Below, piece by piece: positions 19,104 to 27,255 of a stretch of 64,000 nucleotides of DNA. Made by a program: the position numbers and the translations under genes. Below the pieces are notes generated by a model. It was not told the DNA's origin. It did no database searches and saw nothing but the letters and a program-made list of their open reading frames with translations. This DNA comes from VXNE01 sp965208745 (GTDB lineage: Bacteria > Pseudomonadota > Gammaproteobacteria > Pseudomonadales > Azotimanducaceae). Position 1 is the first letter of the stretch, and the number at the start of each line of letters is the position of its first letter. The stretch spans positions 4,418,909-4,482,908 of the forward strand of contig CBDBPN010000004.1 of assembly GCA_965208745.1 (NCBI GenBank). The letters are read 5' to 3'.

Positions 19104-20045
19104 TCACGCATAGATGTTGTCGCCGACGCCGATCATGCGCCGGTTGCCCTTGAGGTTGCCGGGCACGTCGGGGCCGTCACGGTCGGTGGGGTAGGGGTGC
19201 CAGAGGCCGAGCAGGTCCTCGAGTTCCGGGTACTTCTCGAGGAAGCCCCGGTTGTCGCCCTCCCGGATCACCTCGCTCCAGGTGTGGATCGGCTGGAGAT
19301 AGCTGCGTCCGTAGATGAAGGGCAGGGTGATGCGCATGCCCTCCGTCGTCCGGGGGCGGGAGCCGTGCCACAGGCTGCCATGCCAGATGGCAAGCGATCC
19401 GGCCTTGCCCGCGAGGGGCACGGGTTGCACGGGCGCGCCTTCCTTCCACCACAGCGCCTCGTCGGGACGCGGCATGCGGCCCCAGCGATGGCTGCAGGGG
19501 ACCAGCACGGTCGGACCGTCCTCGGGCCCGTTGTAGTCGGTGAGCAGCCACGAGAGGTTGATGAGCTGCGCCCACTCCGGCAGCGGCGACGGCACGCCGT
19601 GGGTGTCGGTGTGCAGGCGCATGTAGCCGCCGGTGTCCTGGCGGTACTCGCCACCGTCGCGGGTCTTGACGATCGCGGGCGTGCCCTGCAGGACGACGTT
19701 GCGGCCGCACATGAAGCGGGCGATGCACATTGCGACGGGATGCAGGGCCGCCTCGATGAATGCTTCGTCTTCGAGCAGCCAGCACCAGGCCTTGCGCCGT
19801 CCGCCCCAGTTGTCCGAGTACGTCCTCCAGTCCTCGGGCACTTCGAGGTCGTGCCGTTCGGCCAGGACGCGCAGGATCGCCTCGCGCAGGCGCTCGATGA
19901 GCTCGGGGGAGCCCACCAGTTCCGGCGGCACGATCGTGACGCCGTAGGTGTGCATTTCCAGCAGGTGCCGCTCGAGGCCGAGCCGCCGCGCTTCCAGGCG
20001 AATGGCGTCGGCGTCGGGGACGCTGTCCAGGGCTGGTATGTCCAT
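19104..20045 (-). CDS. phytanoyl-CoA dioxygenase (PhyH) family protein
   Basis: This is a predicted Fe(II)/2-oxoglutarate-dependent dioxygenase of unknown substrate. It has 313 residues from the ATG at 20043-20045. The iron facial triad is His145-x-Asp147 (LHTDTHG) and a distal His227 (SLWHGSR). It is a close paralogue of the next gene: the two share DWRTY, NLSWLLTDY, EDGPTVLVP, GSLA and WHGS. A 22-nt gap suggests co-transcription with the paralogue upstream. PhyH families hydroxylate lipids, secondary metabolites or small acids, and the sequence does not decide which. Confidence 0.88.
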   Translation of the reverse strand: MDIPALDSVPDADAIRLEARRLGLERHLLEMHTYGVTIVPPELVGSPELIERLREAILRVLAERHDLEVPEDWRTYSDNWGGRRKAWCWLLEDEAFIEAALHPVAMCIARFMCGRNVVLQGTPAIVKTRDGGEYRQDTGGYMRLHTDTHGVPSPLPEWAQLINLSWLLTDYNGPEDGPTVLVPCSHRWGRMPRPDEALWWKEGAPVQPVPLAGKAGSLAIWHGSLWHGSRPRTTEGMRITLPFIYGRSYLQPIHTWSEVIREGDNRGFLEKYPELEDLLGLWHPYPTDRDGPDVPGNLKGNRRMIGVGDNIYA

Positions 20046-20067
20046 GGTCCTTTTCCTCCCGCCGGCG

Positions 20068-20955
20068 TCAGGCGTACTGGTCGCGGCCCGCCTGGATGGT
20101 CGGGTCGACGTGGTGCGGCCGGTCGACTTCTTCTCCGTACGGATAGATGCGCTCGTAGCCGAGCATCTTCGGCAGGCCCGGCCAGCGCTCGAGGTGCTCC
20201 GACGAGATCTCCTTGACGCGCTCGATCGGGCGCATGAACACCCGCTGATAGACGTGCACGAGGGTAATGCGCGCCCCGGGCTTCGTGCGCCGCACGGAGC
20301 CGTGCCACATGGAGCCGTTCCACACGGCAAGGGAACCGGCGGCCCCCTCGAGCGGGACGGGCTTGATGTAGTCGTGCTCGGTGAGGTGCGCCTGGCTCTC
20401 TTCGCCGCGCGGCATGCGGCCCCGCTGGCTGCCCGGCACCAGGACCGTCGGACCGTCCTCCCGGCTCAGGTAGTCGGTCAGGAGCCACGAGAGGTTCGCG
20501 TACGTGGCGAAGCTCGGCCACGGCGGTGGCACGCCGTGGCTGTCGCTGTGCAGCGGCAGGTCCATCTCCTGCTGCCGGGTCTTCAGGATGAACGAGGCCC
20601 CGGCCAGGAACCCGCTCTTGCCGGTCAGGAACTGGGCGATGCACTGGAACGCCGGCTGGTGGACGGCCTCGAGGAAGGCGTCGTTCTCGAGCAGCCACCC
20701 CCATGCCTGGTACCGCTCGATCTTGCCGTCGTAGGTGCGCCAGTCTTCGATGTGGTGGCCCGTGCGCCGTTCGTAGACGTCGAGGATCGCCGCGCGCAGC
20801 CGCTCCGTGAGCGCGGGCGGTGCGAGCTTCTCAGGGGGTACGACGGTGAACCCGTACATGGCGAGGTCGAGCAGGTGCTCCTCGATATCAAGGGCCCGCG
20901 CGCGCCGCATGATGTCGTCGAGATCGGGGTTGGTGCCCAGTTCGGGTAGATCCAA
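20068..20955 (-). CDS. phytanoyl-CoA dioxygenase (PhyH) family protein
   Basis: This is the second PhyH-type Fe(II)/2OG dioxygenase, with 295 residues. The iron ligands are His136-x-Asp138 (LHSDSHG) and His218 (SMWHGS). The N-terminal part (about 1-90) is helical and closely resembles the downstream paralogue, so the pair arose by duplication. It is divergently transcribed from a third, more distant PhyH gene, and the intergenic region has a perfect hairpin. The substrate is unknown. Confidence 0.88.
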   Translation of the reverse strand: MDLPELGTNPDLDDIMRRARALDIEEHLLDLAMYGFTVVPPEKLAPPALTERLRAAILDVYERRTGHHIEDWRTYDGKIERYQAWGWLLENDAFLEAVHQPAFQCIAQFLTGKSGFLAGASFILKTRQQEMDLPLHSDSHGVPPPWPSFATYANLSWLLTDYLSREDGPTVLVPGSQRGRMPRGEESQAHLTEHDYIKPVPLEGAAGSLAVWNGSMWHGSVRRTKPGARITLVHVYQRVFMRPIERVKEISSEHLERWPGLPKMLGYERIYPYGEEVDRPHHVDPTIQAGRDQYA

Positions 20956-21020
20956 GGTGGGTGTCCTCTCGCGATGAAGGCGGTGATGTTAGGGGAGCTA
21001 TCGTGACCCTGCAACGGCGC

Positions 21021-21040
21021 CGACGGGCGACCGCCCGTCG
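21021..21040. promoter_or_regulatory. palindrome between divergent PhyH genes
   Basis: CGACGGGCG and CGCCCGTCG form a perfect 9-bp inverted repeat with a 2-nt spacer, midway between two divergent dioxygenase genes. A TACAAT hexamer at 21047-21052 could be the -10 of the plus-strand gene. The palindrome may be an operator shared by both directions. Confidence 0.4.
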
Positions 21041-21075
21041 CGGTCGTACAATGGGCGCTGTTCCGTGGACCGACG

Positions 21076-22050
21076 ATGGAGACCCCGATGGCCAGCCCTG
21101 CAGCGCACCGTCAGACCCGTTACGTAGCCGCCCCGGGCCTGAGCGAGCCCACGCCGCTGCCGCTGCCCGAACCCACCGCGGACGTCGGCCAGGCGAAGGC
21201 CGACCTGACGGAGCACGGCGTCTGCATCCTCACCGGCGTGCTGGACGATCGCGAGGTCGAGGCGCTGCGGGACAGGCTCGAGCGCCAGGCGGCCGCGGAG
21301 CGGGCGCTCGGCGACCGCTCGCCGTACCGGGGCGACCAAAACAAGCAGCTCCTCTCCAACATGGTCAACAAGGGCCAGGAGTTCCTCGATCTGGTCGTGC
21401 GCCCGGAGGCGGACGAACTCGCCGGCTACCTGCTCGGCAAGAGCTTCCTGCTCTCGAGCATGACCGCGGGCGTGTTCGTCGGGCCGACCACGGAGCCGCA
21501 GCAACTGCACCGCGACCAGGGACAGGTGCCGGCGACGGCGGACTTCGCAGCGTCCTGCAACCTGTTCTGGCTGCTCGACGACTTCACGCCGGAGCGGGGC
21601 AGCACGTGGCTCGTCCCGGGAAGCCACCGCTGGCCGGCCGAACACCTCATCAAGCCGCCGCCCCGGGAGAAGGCCGTGCAGATCACGGCGCCGGCGGGCA
21701 GCGTGTATTGCTGGGACGGACGGGTCTGGCACAGCGCCGGCGCCAACCCCGTCGGACACCCGCGCCGTCACGTCACCACGTTCTTCTGCCTGCCGTGGAC
21801 GCGCCAGCAGGAGAACTGGGGCGTCACGTGCCTGCAGGAAGTCCTCGACGAGGCGAGCCCGAAACTGCGTGCCCGGCTGGGGCTGCGTACCTATGGGACC
21901 CTTGGGCTGATGAGCGGTACGCGTACGGACCAGGAGGCGGTGAGTCTCGGCAACTACGACGTCGCCATTCCGGAGCACATCATCGGCGAGGACGGGGCGC
22001 TGCACCCGATGCGGCGGGTGAGCCGGGCCCGCGTCGCCGACGCCCGCTGA
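21076..22050 (+). CDS. phytanoyl-CoA dioxygenase (PhyH) family protein
   Basis: This is the third PhyH-like dioxygenase, with 324 residues. It is only distantly related to the two minus-strand paralogues. The iron triad is His145-x-Asp147 (LHRDQGQ) and His219 (RVWHSAG), with FWLLDDFTPERGSTWLVPGSH between them. An in-frame ATG five codons in (METPM) is an alternative start. No CoA ligase, transporter or biosynthetic cluster adjoins the trio, so the substrate is not predicted. Confidence 0.87.
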   Translation: METPMASPAAHRQTRYVAAPGLSEPTPLPLPEPTADVGQAKADLTEHGVCILTGVLDDREVEALRDRLERQAAAERALGDRSPYRGDQNKQLLSNMVNKGQEFLDLVVRPEADELAGYLLGKSFLLSSMTAGVFVGPTTEPQQLHRDQGQVPATADFAASCNLFWLLDDFTPERGSTWLVPGSHRWPAEHLIKPPPREKAVQITAPAGSVYCWDGRVWHSAGANPVGHPRRHVTTFFCLPWTRQQENWGVTCLQEVLDEASPKLRARLGLRTYGTLGLMSGTRTDQEAVSLGNYDVAIPEHIIGEDGALHPMRRVSRARVADAR

Positions 22051-22119
22051 CTCCAGTGGTGCGCAAGCCGGGTGACGTGGCGGCAGCTTGGCGTCTAGCG
22101 GTCCGTTTTGTATAGCATG

Positions 22120-22146
22120 CCGTCATTTTTCTGTGATAAATGACGG
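22120..22146. promoter_or_regulatory. palindrome immediately upstream of the DUF4143 ATPase
   Basis: CCGTCATTT and AAATGACGG are a perfect 9-bp inverted repeat around a 9-nt AT-rich spacer, ending 4 nt before the GTG start. The local AT-richness contrasts with the surroundings. It overlaps the expected ribosome-binding region, so it could be an operator or a translation-blocking stem. Confidence 0.5.
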
Positions 22147-22150
22147 ATAA

Positions 22151-23293
22151 GTGGACAGCTACCGTCGACTGACGCAACTTCCGTCGCAGAGTTTCTTCCT
22201 GTTCGGCATGCGCGGCGTGGGCAAGAGCACCTGGGTGCGGAGCGCGCTTCCCGACGCGACGGCCGTGGACCTGCTCGACGAGCGCCTGTACCGTGACCTC
22301 CTGGCCGATCCGTCTCTCTTCGCGCAGTCGCTGGCCGAACTCGGACCGGGCGACTGGGTCGTCGTGGACGAAGTGCAGCGCCTGCCGGGGCTGCTCAACG
22401 AGGTGCACCGGCTGATCGAGGCGCGCGGCCTGCGGTTCGCGCTGCTCGGCTCCAGCGCCCGGAAGCTCAAGGCGGCGGGAACGAACCTGCTCGCGGGGCG
22501 GGCGCTGCGCAAGACGATGTTCCCGTTGACGGCCGCAGAGCTTGGAGTCGACTTCGAGCCGGAACGCGTGCTCCGATTCGGGTCGATCCCGCTCGTGTGG
22601 GTCAGCGACGATCCACGCGAGGTTCTGGACGCCTATGCGGACCTGTACCTGCGCGAGGAGATCCGGGCCGAGGCGCTGGTGCGCAACCTGCCCGGCTTCG
22701 TGCGGTTTCTCCCGGTGGCGGCCCTGTTCAACGCCCAGGTCGTCAATGTGGCTGGAATCGCGCGGGACGCCGGGGTGGCGCGCACGACCGTGCAGGGATA
22801 CGTCGACATCCTCGTCGACACGTTGCTCGCGTACCGCCTGCCCGCCTACCAGACGCGCACGCGGGTCCGGGAGCGCCGCCAGCCGAAGCTCTACTGGGTG
22901 GATCCCGGCGTCGTCCGCGCCGTCAAGCGGCAGCTTGGCGAGGTGACGGCGGAAGAGCGCGGGCCGCTGTTCGAGAGCTGGGTCGGCACGACGCTGCGGG
23001 CCCACGGGGAGACGAGCGAACTCTTCGACGAACTGTTCTACTGGGCGCCCCACGGGTCCGGGACCGAGGTCGACTTCGTCCTGCGGCGCGGAAGGGAAAT
23101 ACTGGGAATCGAAGTCAAGGCGACGGCCCGCTATCACACGCGCCACCTGAAGGGCTTGCGGGCGCTCGACGGAGCGACGCGCAGGGTGTTGGTGTACGAG
23201 GGGGACCGGTCGTTCCGCACCGAAGACGGCATCGACGTCTGGCCGGCGGCGCGTTTCGCCGAAGAGGCGGCCACGGGAACCCTCTGGCCCTGA
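22151..23293 (+). CDS. AAA+ ATPase with DUF4143 domain
   Basis: This is a predicted P-loop ATPase of the AAA_14/DUF4143 family, with 380 residues from a GTG start. Walker A is GMRGVGKST at 19-27, and Walker B lies in WVVVDEVQRLP at about 71-81. The sensor-like ALLGSSARKLK follows. A winged-helix region and the DUF4143 C-terminus come next, with a nuclease-like segment (EVDFVLRRGREILGIEVKATARY). These proteins are sporadically distributed and often flank mobile DNA; their function is not established. It is isolated from its neighbours by a palindrome upstream and a terminator downstream, so it looks like an independently acquired unit. Confidence 0.85.
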   Translation: MDSYRRLTQLPSQSFFLFGMRGVGKSTWVRSALPDATAVDLLDERLYRDLLADPSLFAQSLAELGPGDWVVVDEVQRLPGLLNEVHRLIEARGLRFALLGSSARKLKAAGTNLLAGRALRKTMFPLTAAELGVDFEPERVLRFGSIPLVWVSDDPREVLDAYADLYLREEIRAEALVRNLPGFVRFLPVAALFNAQVVNVAGIARDAGVARTTVQGYVDILVDTLLAYRLPAYQTRTRVRERRQPKLYWVDPGVVRAVKRQLGEVTAEERGPLFESWVGTTLRAHGETSELFDELFYWAPHGSGTEVDFVLRRGREILGIEVKATARYHTRHLKGLRALDGATRRVLVYEGDRSFRTEDGIDVWPAARFAEEAATGTLWP

Positions 23294-23301
23294 CGCGCAG
23301 T

Positions 23302-23327
23302 CGCGCGCAACGGCGTTGCGCGCGTTT
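23302..23327 (+). terminator. rho-independent terminator after the DUF4143 ATPase
   Basis: CGCGCGCAAC and GTTGCGCGCG pair perfectly over 10 bp around a GGC loop, followed by TTT. It lies 9 nt after the ATPase stop and ahead of guaB, so it separates the two transcripts. Confidence 0.65.
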
Positions 23328-23378
23328 ACACACCCGCCCGCCCCTCGTAAAATCTCGTTTTGTCCAAGCGGGTGCCTC

Positions 23379-24848
23379 ATGCTGCGAATCGCCCAGGAAG
23401 CGCTCACCTTCGACGACGTTCTCCTGCTCCCCGCCTACTCCCAGGTCCTGCCTTCCGAAGTCGATCTCCACACGCGCCTGACGCGGGATATCGCGCTCAA
23501 CATTCCGCTCATGTCCGCCGCCATGGACACGGTCACCGAGGGCCGTCTCGCCATCGCCATGGCCCAGGAGGGCGGGATCGGCATCGTGCACAAGAACATG
23601 GCGCTCGAGGCCCAGGCGCGCGAGGTCCGGGCCGTGAAGAAGTACGAGAGCGGCATCATCCGGGACCCCATCACGATCGCGCCGGACCGCACCGTGCGGG
23701 AACTCCTCGAACTGACGATGGAGCACCGGATCTCGGGCGTCCCCGTCGTGCGGGGGGACGAACTGGTCGGCATCGTCACGAGCCGCGACATCCGCTTCGA
23801 GCAGCGCCTCGACGCCCGCATCTCGGAGGTGATGACGCCCAAGGAACGTCTCGTCACGGCCCGCGAGGGCGCGACCTTCCTGGAGATCACGGACCTGCTG
23901 CACCGGCACCGCATCGAGAAGGTGCTGATCACGGACGAGGACTTCCGCCTGACGGGCATGGTGACCGTCAAGGACATCACCAAGGCGCAGCAGTTCCCGA
24001 ACGCCTGCAAGGACGGCCAGGGCCAGTTGCGGGTCGGCGCGAGCGTGGGGACGAGCGAGGACACGGACGACCGCGTGGCCGCGCTGGTGGAGGCGGGCGT
24101 CGACGTGATCGTCGTGGACACGGCGCACGGCCATTCGCGGCGCGTGCTCGACCGCATCAGCTGGATCAAGCAGAAGTACCCCGGCATGCCGGTGGTCGGG
24201 GGCAACGTCGCGACGCCGGAAGGGGCCGAGGCGCTGATCGATGCGGGGGTCGACGCCATCAAGGTCGGGATCGGCCCGGGCAGCATCTGCACGACCCGGG
24301 TGGTCTCCGGCATCGGCGTGCCTCAGATCACGGCGGTGGCGAACGTGTCGGAGAAAGCCTCCGAGTCGGACGTGCCGGTCGTCGCCGACGGCGGCATCCG
24401 CTTTTCGGGCGACATCGCCAAGGCGATCGGCGCCGGGGCGAGCGTGGTGATGGTGGGCTCGCTGCTGGCGGGTACCGACGAGGCGCCCGGCGAAGTGGAG
24501 CTCTACCAGGGACGCACCTACAAGTCCTATCGCGGGATGGGCTCGCTGGGCGCCATGGGCGAACGCTTCGGGTCGAGCGACCGGTACTTCCAGGAGCCGG
24601 AGGGCGACAACGGCAAGCTCGTCCCGGAGGGCATCGAAGGCCGCGTCCCGTACCGGGGCCCGGCGAGCCCCATCGTGCACCAACTCATGGGCGGGCTCCG
24701 GGCGTCCATGGGCTACACCGGGTCGGCGGACATCGAGACCATGCGGACGGGGCCAAAGTTCGTGAAGATCTCCGGCGCGAGCCTCGCGGAAAGCCACGTG
24801 CACGACGTCGCGATGACCAAGGAACCGCCCAACTACCCGATAGAGTAG
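23379..24848 (+). CDS. guaB: inosine-5'-monophosphate dehydrogenase
   Basis: GuaB oxidises IMP to XMP, the first committed step to GMP. It has 489 residues (E. coli 488). The N-terminus LRIAQEALTFDDVLLLPAYS is diagnostic. Two CBS domains lie at about 95-205, and the catalytic loop GPGSICTTR carries Cys304. The C-terminal flap region RYFQEPEGDN...VPEGIEGRVPYRG is present. The ATG at 23379 was preferred over one 21 codons upstream because it starts the conserved N-terminus. A TAAAAT at 23347-23352 is a possible -10. guaA follows. Confidence 0.97.
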   Translation: MLRIAQEALTFDDVLLLPAYSQVLPSEVDLHTRLTRDIALNIPLMSAAMDTVTEGRLAIAMAQEGGIGIVHKNMALEAQAREVRAVKKYESGIIRDPITIAPDRTVRELLELTMEHRISGVPVVRGDELVGIVTSRDIRFEQRLDARISEVMTPKERLVTAREGATFLEITDLLHRHRIEKVLITDEDFRLTGMVTVKDITKAQQFPNACKDGQGQLRVGASVGTSEDTDDRVAALVEAGVDVIVVDTAHGHSRRVLDRISWIKQKYPGMPVVGGNVATPEGAEALIDAGVDAIKVGIGPGSICTTRVVSGIGVPQITAVANVSEKASESDVPVVADGGIRFSGDIAKAIGAGASVVMVGSLLAGTDEAPGEVELYQGRTYKSYRGMGSLGAMGERFGSSDRYFQEPEGDNGKLVPEGIEGRVPYRGPASPIVHQLMGGLRASMGYTGSADIETMRTGPKFVKISGASLAESHVHDVAMTKEPPNYPIE

Positions 24849-24907
24849 GCCCGAAGCGCGCGACGTGCTCCGCGACCGTATGATTCTGATGGGGAGGCTC
24901 GACTCCT

Positions 24908-26521
24908 GTGCGTGACGACAGCGCGGCGGCCGTCGACGGGCGTGCCGACCGGGCCGTAGCCGACGCACGCGCACACCGCCTGCTCGTCATCGACTTCGGG
25001 TCGCAATACACGCAGCTCATCGCCCGCAGGGTCCGCGAGGTCGGCGTCTACTGCGAGATCCATCCGTTCGACGTGCCCGAGGACTTTGTCGCCGAGTTCG
25101 CCCCGCGGGGGATCATCCTTTCCGGGGGCCCCGAAACAGTCACCGAGGGCTCGACCCCGCGCATTCCCGACCAGGTGTTCGCCGCCGGCGTGCCGGTGCT
25201 CGGCATCTGCTACGGCATGCACGCCATGGCCGCCCAGCTCGGCGGAGCGGTGGAGCCGTCTTCGCATCGCGAGTTCGGTCACGCGGAGATCGAGGCCGAG
25301 GCTGGCGACGCGCTCTTCGACGGCCTGACGGACGGTGGCCGGTTGCCGGTCTGGATGAGCCACGGGGACAAGGTGACGGCGGTGCCTCCGGGGTTCGCCG
25401 TGACTGCCCGGACCGGTAGCGCCCCGGTTGCCGCGATGGCGGACCCCGCGAGGCGGCTCTTCGGCGTGCAGTTCCACCCGGAGGTGACCCACACGGCCCG
25501 GGGTACGGACCTCGTGCGGCGTTTCGCGCGCGGGATCTGCGGGTGCGCGGGGTCCTGGACGCCGGGGCACATCGCGGAGGAGGCCATCGCCGCGGTCCGT
25601 GCCCAGGTGGGGAACGGCCGGGTGGTGCTCGGGCTCTCGGGCGGAGTGGACTCGAGCGTCGCCGCGGCGCTCCTCTCCCGGGCCATCGGCGACCGTCTCA
25701 CCTGCGTCTTCGTCGACAACGGTCTGCTGCGACTCAACGAACGCGAAGAGGTGGAGGCTGCGTTCGCGCGGGGCGGCAACACGCTCAACCTCGACCTCGT
25801 GACGGTGGACGCCTCCGAAGAGTTCCTGGCAGCCCTCGCCGGCCAGGAGGACCCGGAGACGAAACGGAAGATCATCGGCGCAACCTTCATCGATGTCTTC
25901 CAGCGCACCGCGGAAACGCTCGAGGACGTGCGCTGGCTCGGCCAGGGGACGATCTACCCCGACGTCATCGAGTCGGCGGCCTCGAAGTACGGCAAGGCCC
26001 ATGTCATCAAGTCGCACCACAACGTCGGCGGGCTCCCGGAGCGGATGCACCTGTCGCTCGTCGAGCCGCTGCGGGACCTGTTCAAGGACGAGGTTCGGCG
26101 GGTCGGCATGGCGCTGGGGCTGCCGCGCGAACTTGTCTTCCGCCACCCCTTCCCGGGCCCCGGCCTCGCGGTCCGGGTGCTCGGCGAGGTCCGGCGCGAG
26201 TACCTCGACGTCCTGCGCCGCGCCGATGCGATCTTCCTCGAGGAACTGCGGCGCGCGGACTGGTACGACCGGGTGAGCCAGGCGTTTGCGGTCTACCTGC
26301 CGGTGGCGTCCGTGGGCGTCGTGGGCGACGCGCGGCGCTACGAGCACGTGATCGCGTTGCGGGCGGTGGAGACCACGGACTTCATGACGGCGCGCTGGGC
26401 GGAACTCCCGTACGAACTGGTGGGACGGGTGTCGAGCCGCATCATGAACGAGATCGCCGGCGTCTCGCGGGTGGTCTACGACGTCTCGAGCAAGCCGCCG
26501 GCGACGATCGAGTGGGAGTAG
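24908..26521 (+). CDS. guaA: GMP synthase (glutamine-hydrolysing)
   Basis: GuaA converts XMP to GMP using glutamine and ATP. It has 537 residues from a GTG start, about 12 longer than E. coli because of an extra N-terminal stretch. The amidotransferase begins at VIDFGSQYTQLIARRVRE, and its nucleophile is Cys101 in GICYGMHAMA. The PP-loop of the ATP-pyrophosphatase is GLSGGVDSSV at about 240-249. The dimerisation domain ends in SKPPATIEWE. A GTG or ATG giving a shorter N-terminus is not obvious. Confidence 0.97.
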   Translation: MRDDSAAAVDGRADRAVADARAHRLLVIDFGSQYTQLIARRVREVGVYCEIHPFDVPEDFVAEFAPRGIILSGGPETVTEGSTPRIPDQVFAAGVPVLGICYGMHAMAAQLGGAVEPSSHREFGHAEIEAEAGDALFDGLTDGGRLPVWMSHGDKVTAVPPGFAVTARTGSAPVAAMADPARRLFGVQFHPEVTHTARGTDLVRRFARGICGCAGSWTPGHIAEEAIAAVRAQVGNGRVVLGLSGGVDSSVAAALLSRAIGDRLTCVFVDNGLLRLNEREEVEAAFARGGNTLNLDLVTVDASEEFLAALAGQEDPETKRKIIGATFIDVFQRTAETLEDVRWLGQGTIYPDVIESAASKYGKAHVIKSHHNVGGLPERMHLSLVEPLRDLFKDEVRRVGMALGLPRELVFRHPFPGPGLAVRVLGEVRREYLDVLRRADAIFLEELRRADWYDRVSQAFAVYLPVASVGVVGDARRYEHVIALRAVETTDFMTARWAELPYELVGRVSSRIMNEIAGVSRVVYDVSSKPPATIEWE

Positions 26522-27255
26522 CGGAGGGGGCGGTCGCGATCGTCGACGGACTGCGCATCCACTACGAGCGGCACGGCGACGCCGGAGACGCCATCGTCTT
26601 CGTCCATGGCTACGGGGGGGCGAAGGAGGACTGGTCGGACCAGGTCCGCGAGTTCGCGCCGGATCACCGGGTCCTCGTCTTCGACCACCGCGGACACGGC
26701 GCGTCCGACGGGCCGGCCGACGAGGGCGCGTACACGGTAGAACGCCTCGTGAAGGACACGGAACGCCTGATCGACTGCGCCGGCTTCGAGGACTACCACC
26801 TGGTGGGTCACTCCATCGGCGGCGCCGTGGCACAGGAGATCGCCCTCGGGCGCCCGGACCGGGTGCGGTCCCTGGTGTTGTGCGACACGACCGACTGGTT
26901 TGGCGACCACGACCTGCCCGGCGGGACGTCGCCTTTCGTCCCCGCGGACCTCGCGCGGACGGCGGCGCGTCGTGCCGCGTCGATGCCCGCCGGGGCCCTC
27001 CGGGGCACCTGGAGCGGGCTGCTGGCGTGGCGGGGGACGAGAGATCGCGCCAGTGCGATCGCCCCCCCAACGCTCGTCCTGTACGGCGACCGGGACGCTT
27101 CGCGGATCGTCGAAGGTTCGAGGCGCCTCGCGCAGGGGATCCCCGGTGCGTGCACGGCGGTCATTCGCGGTGCCGGTCACTCGCCGCACCTCGAGCGGCC
27201 GGAGGACTGGAACGGGGCCGTGCGGCGGTTCCTCCGCGGTGAGGGCGTCCGCTGA
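26512..27255 (+). CDS. alpha/beta-fold hydrolase
   Basis: This is a predicted soluble hydrolase of unknown substrate, with 247 residues. I chose the GTG at 26512, which overlaps the last codons of guaA by 10 nt; no later start keeps the first beta strand (VDGLRIHYERHG). The oxyanion motif is VHGYGG (31-36), the nucleophile is Ser101 in GHSIGG, the acid probably lies in LYGDRDA, and the catalytic His is in GAGHSPHLERP. It ends where the MATE gene begins (TGATG), so guaA, hydrolase, MATE and tadA form one tightly packed run. Confidence 0.85.
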   Translation: MGVAEGAVAIVDGLRIHYERHGDAGDAIVFVHGYGGAKEDWSDQVREFAPDHRVLVFDHRGHGASDGPADEGAYTVERLVKDTERLIDCAGFEDYHLVGHSIGGAVAQEIALGRPDRVRSLVLCDTTDWFGDHDLPGGTSPFVPADLARTAARRAASMPAGALRGTWSGLLAWRGTRDRASAIAPPTLVLYGDRDASRIVEGSRRLAQGIPGACTAVIRGAGHSPHLERPEDWNGAVRRFLRGEGVR

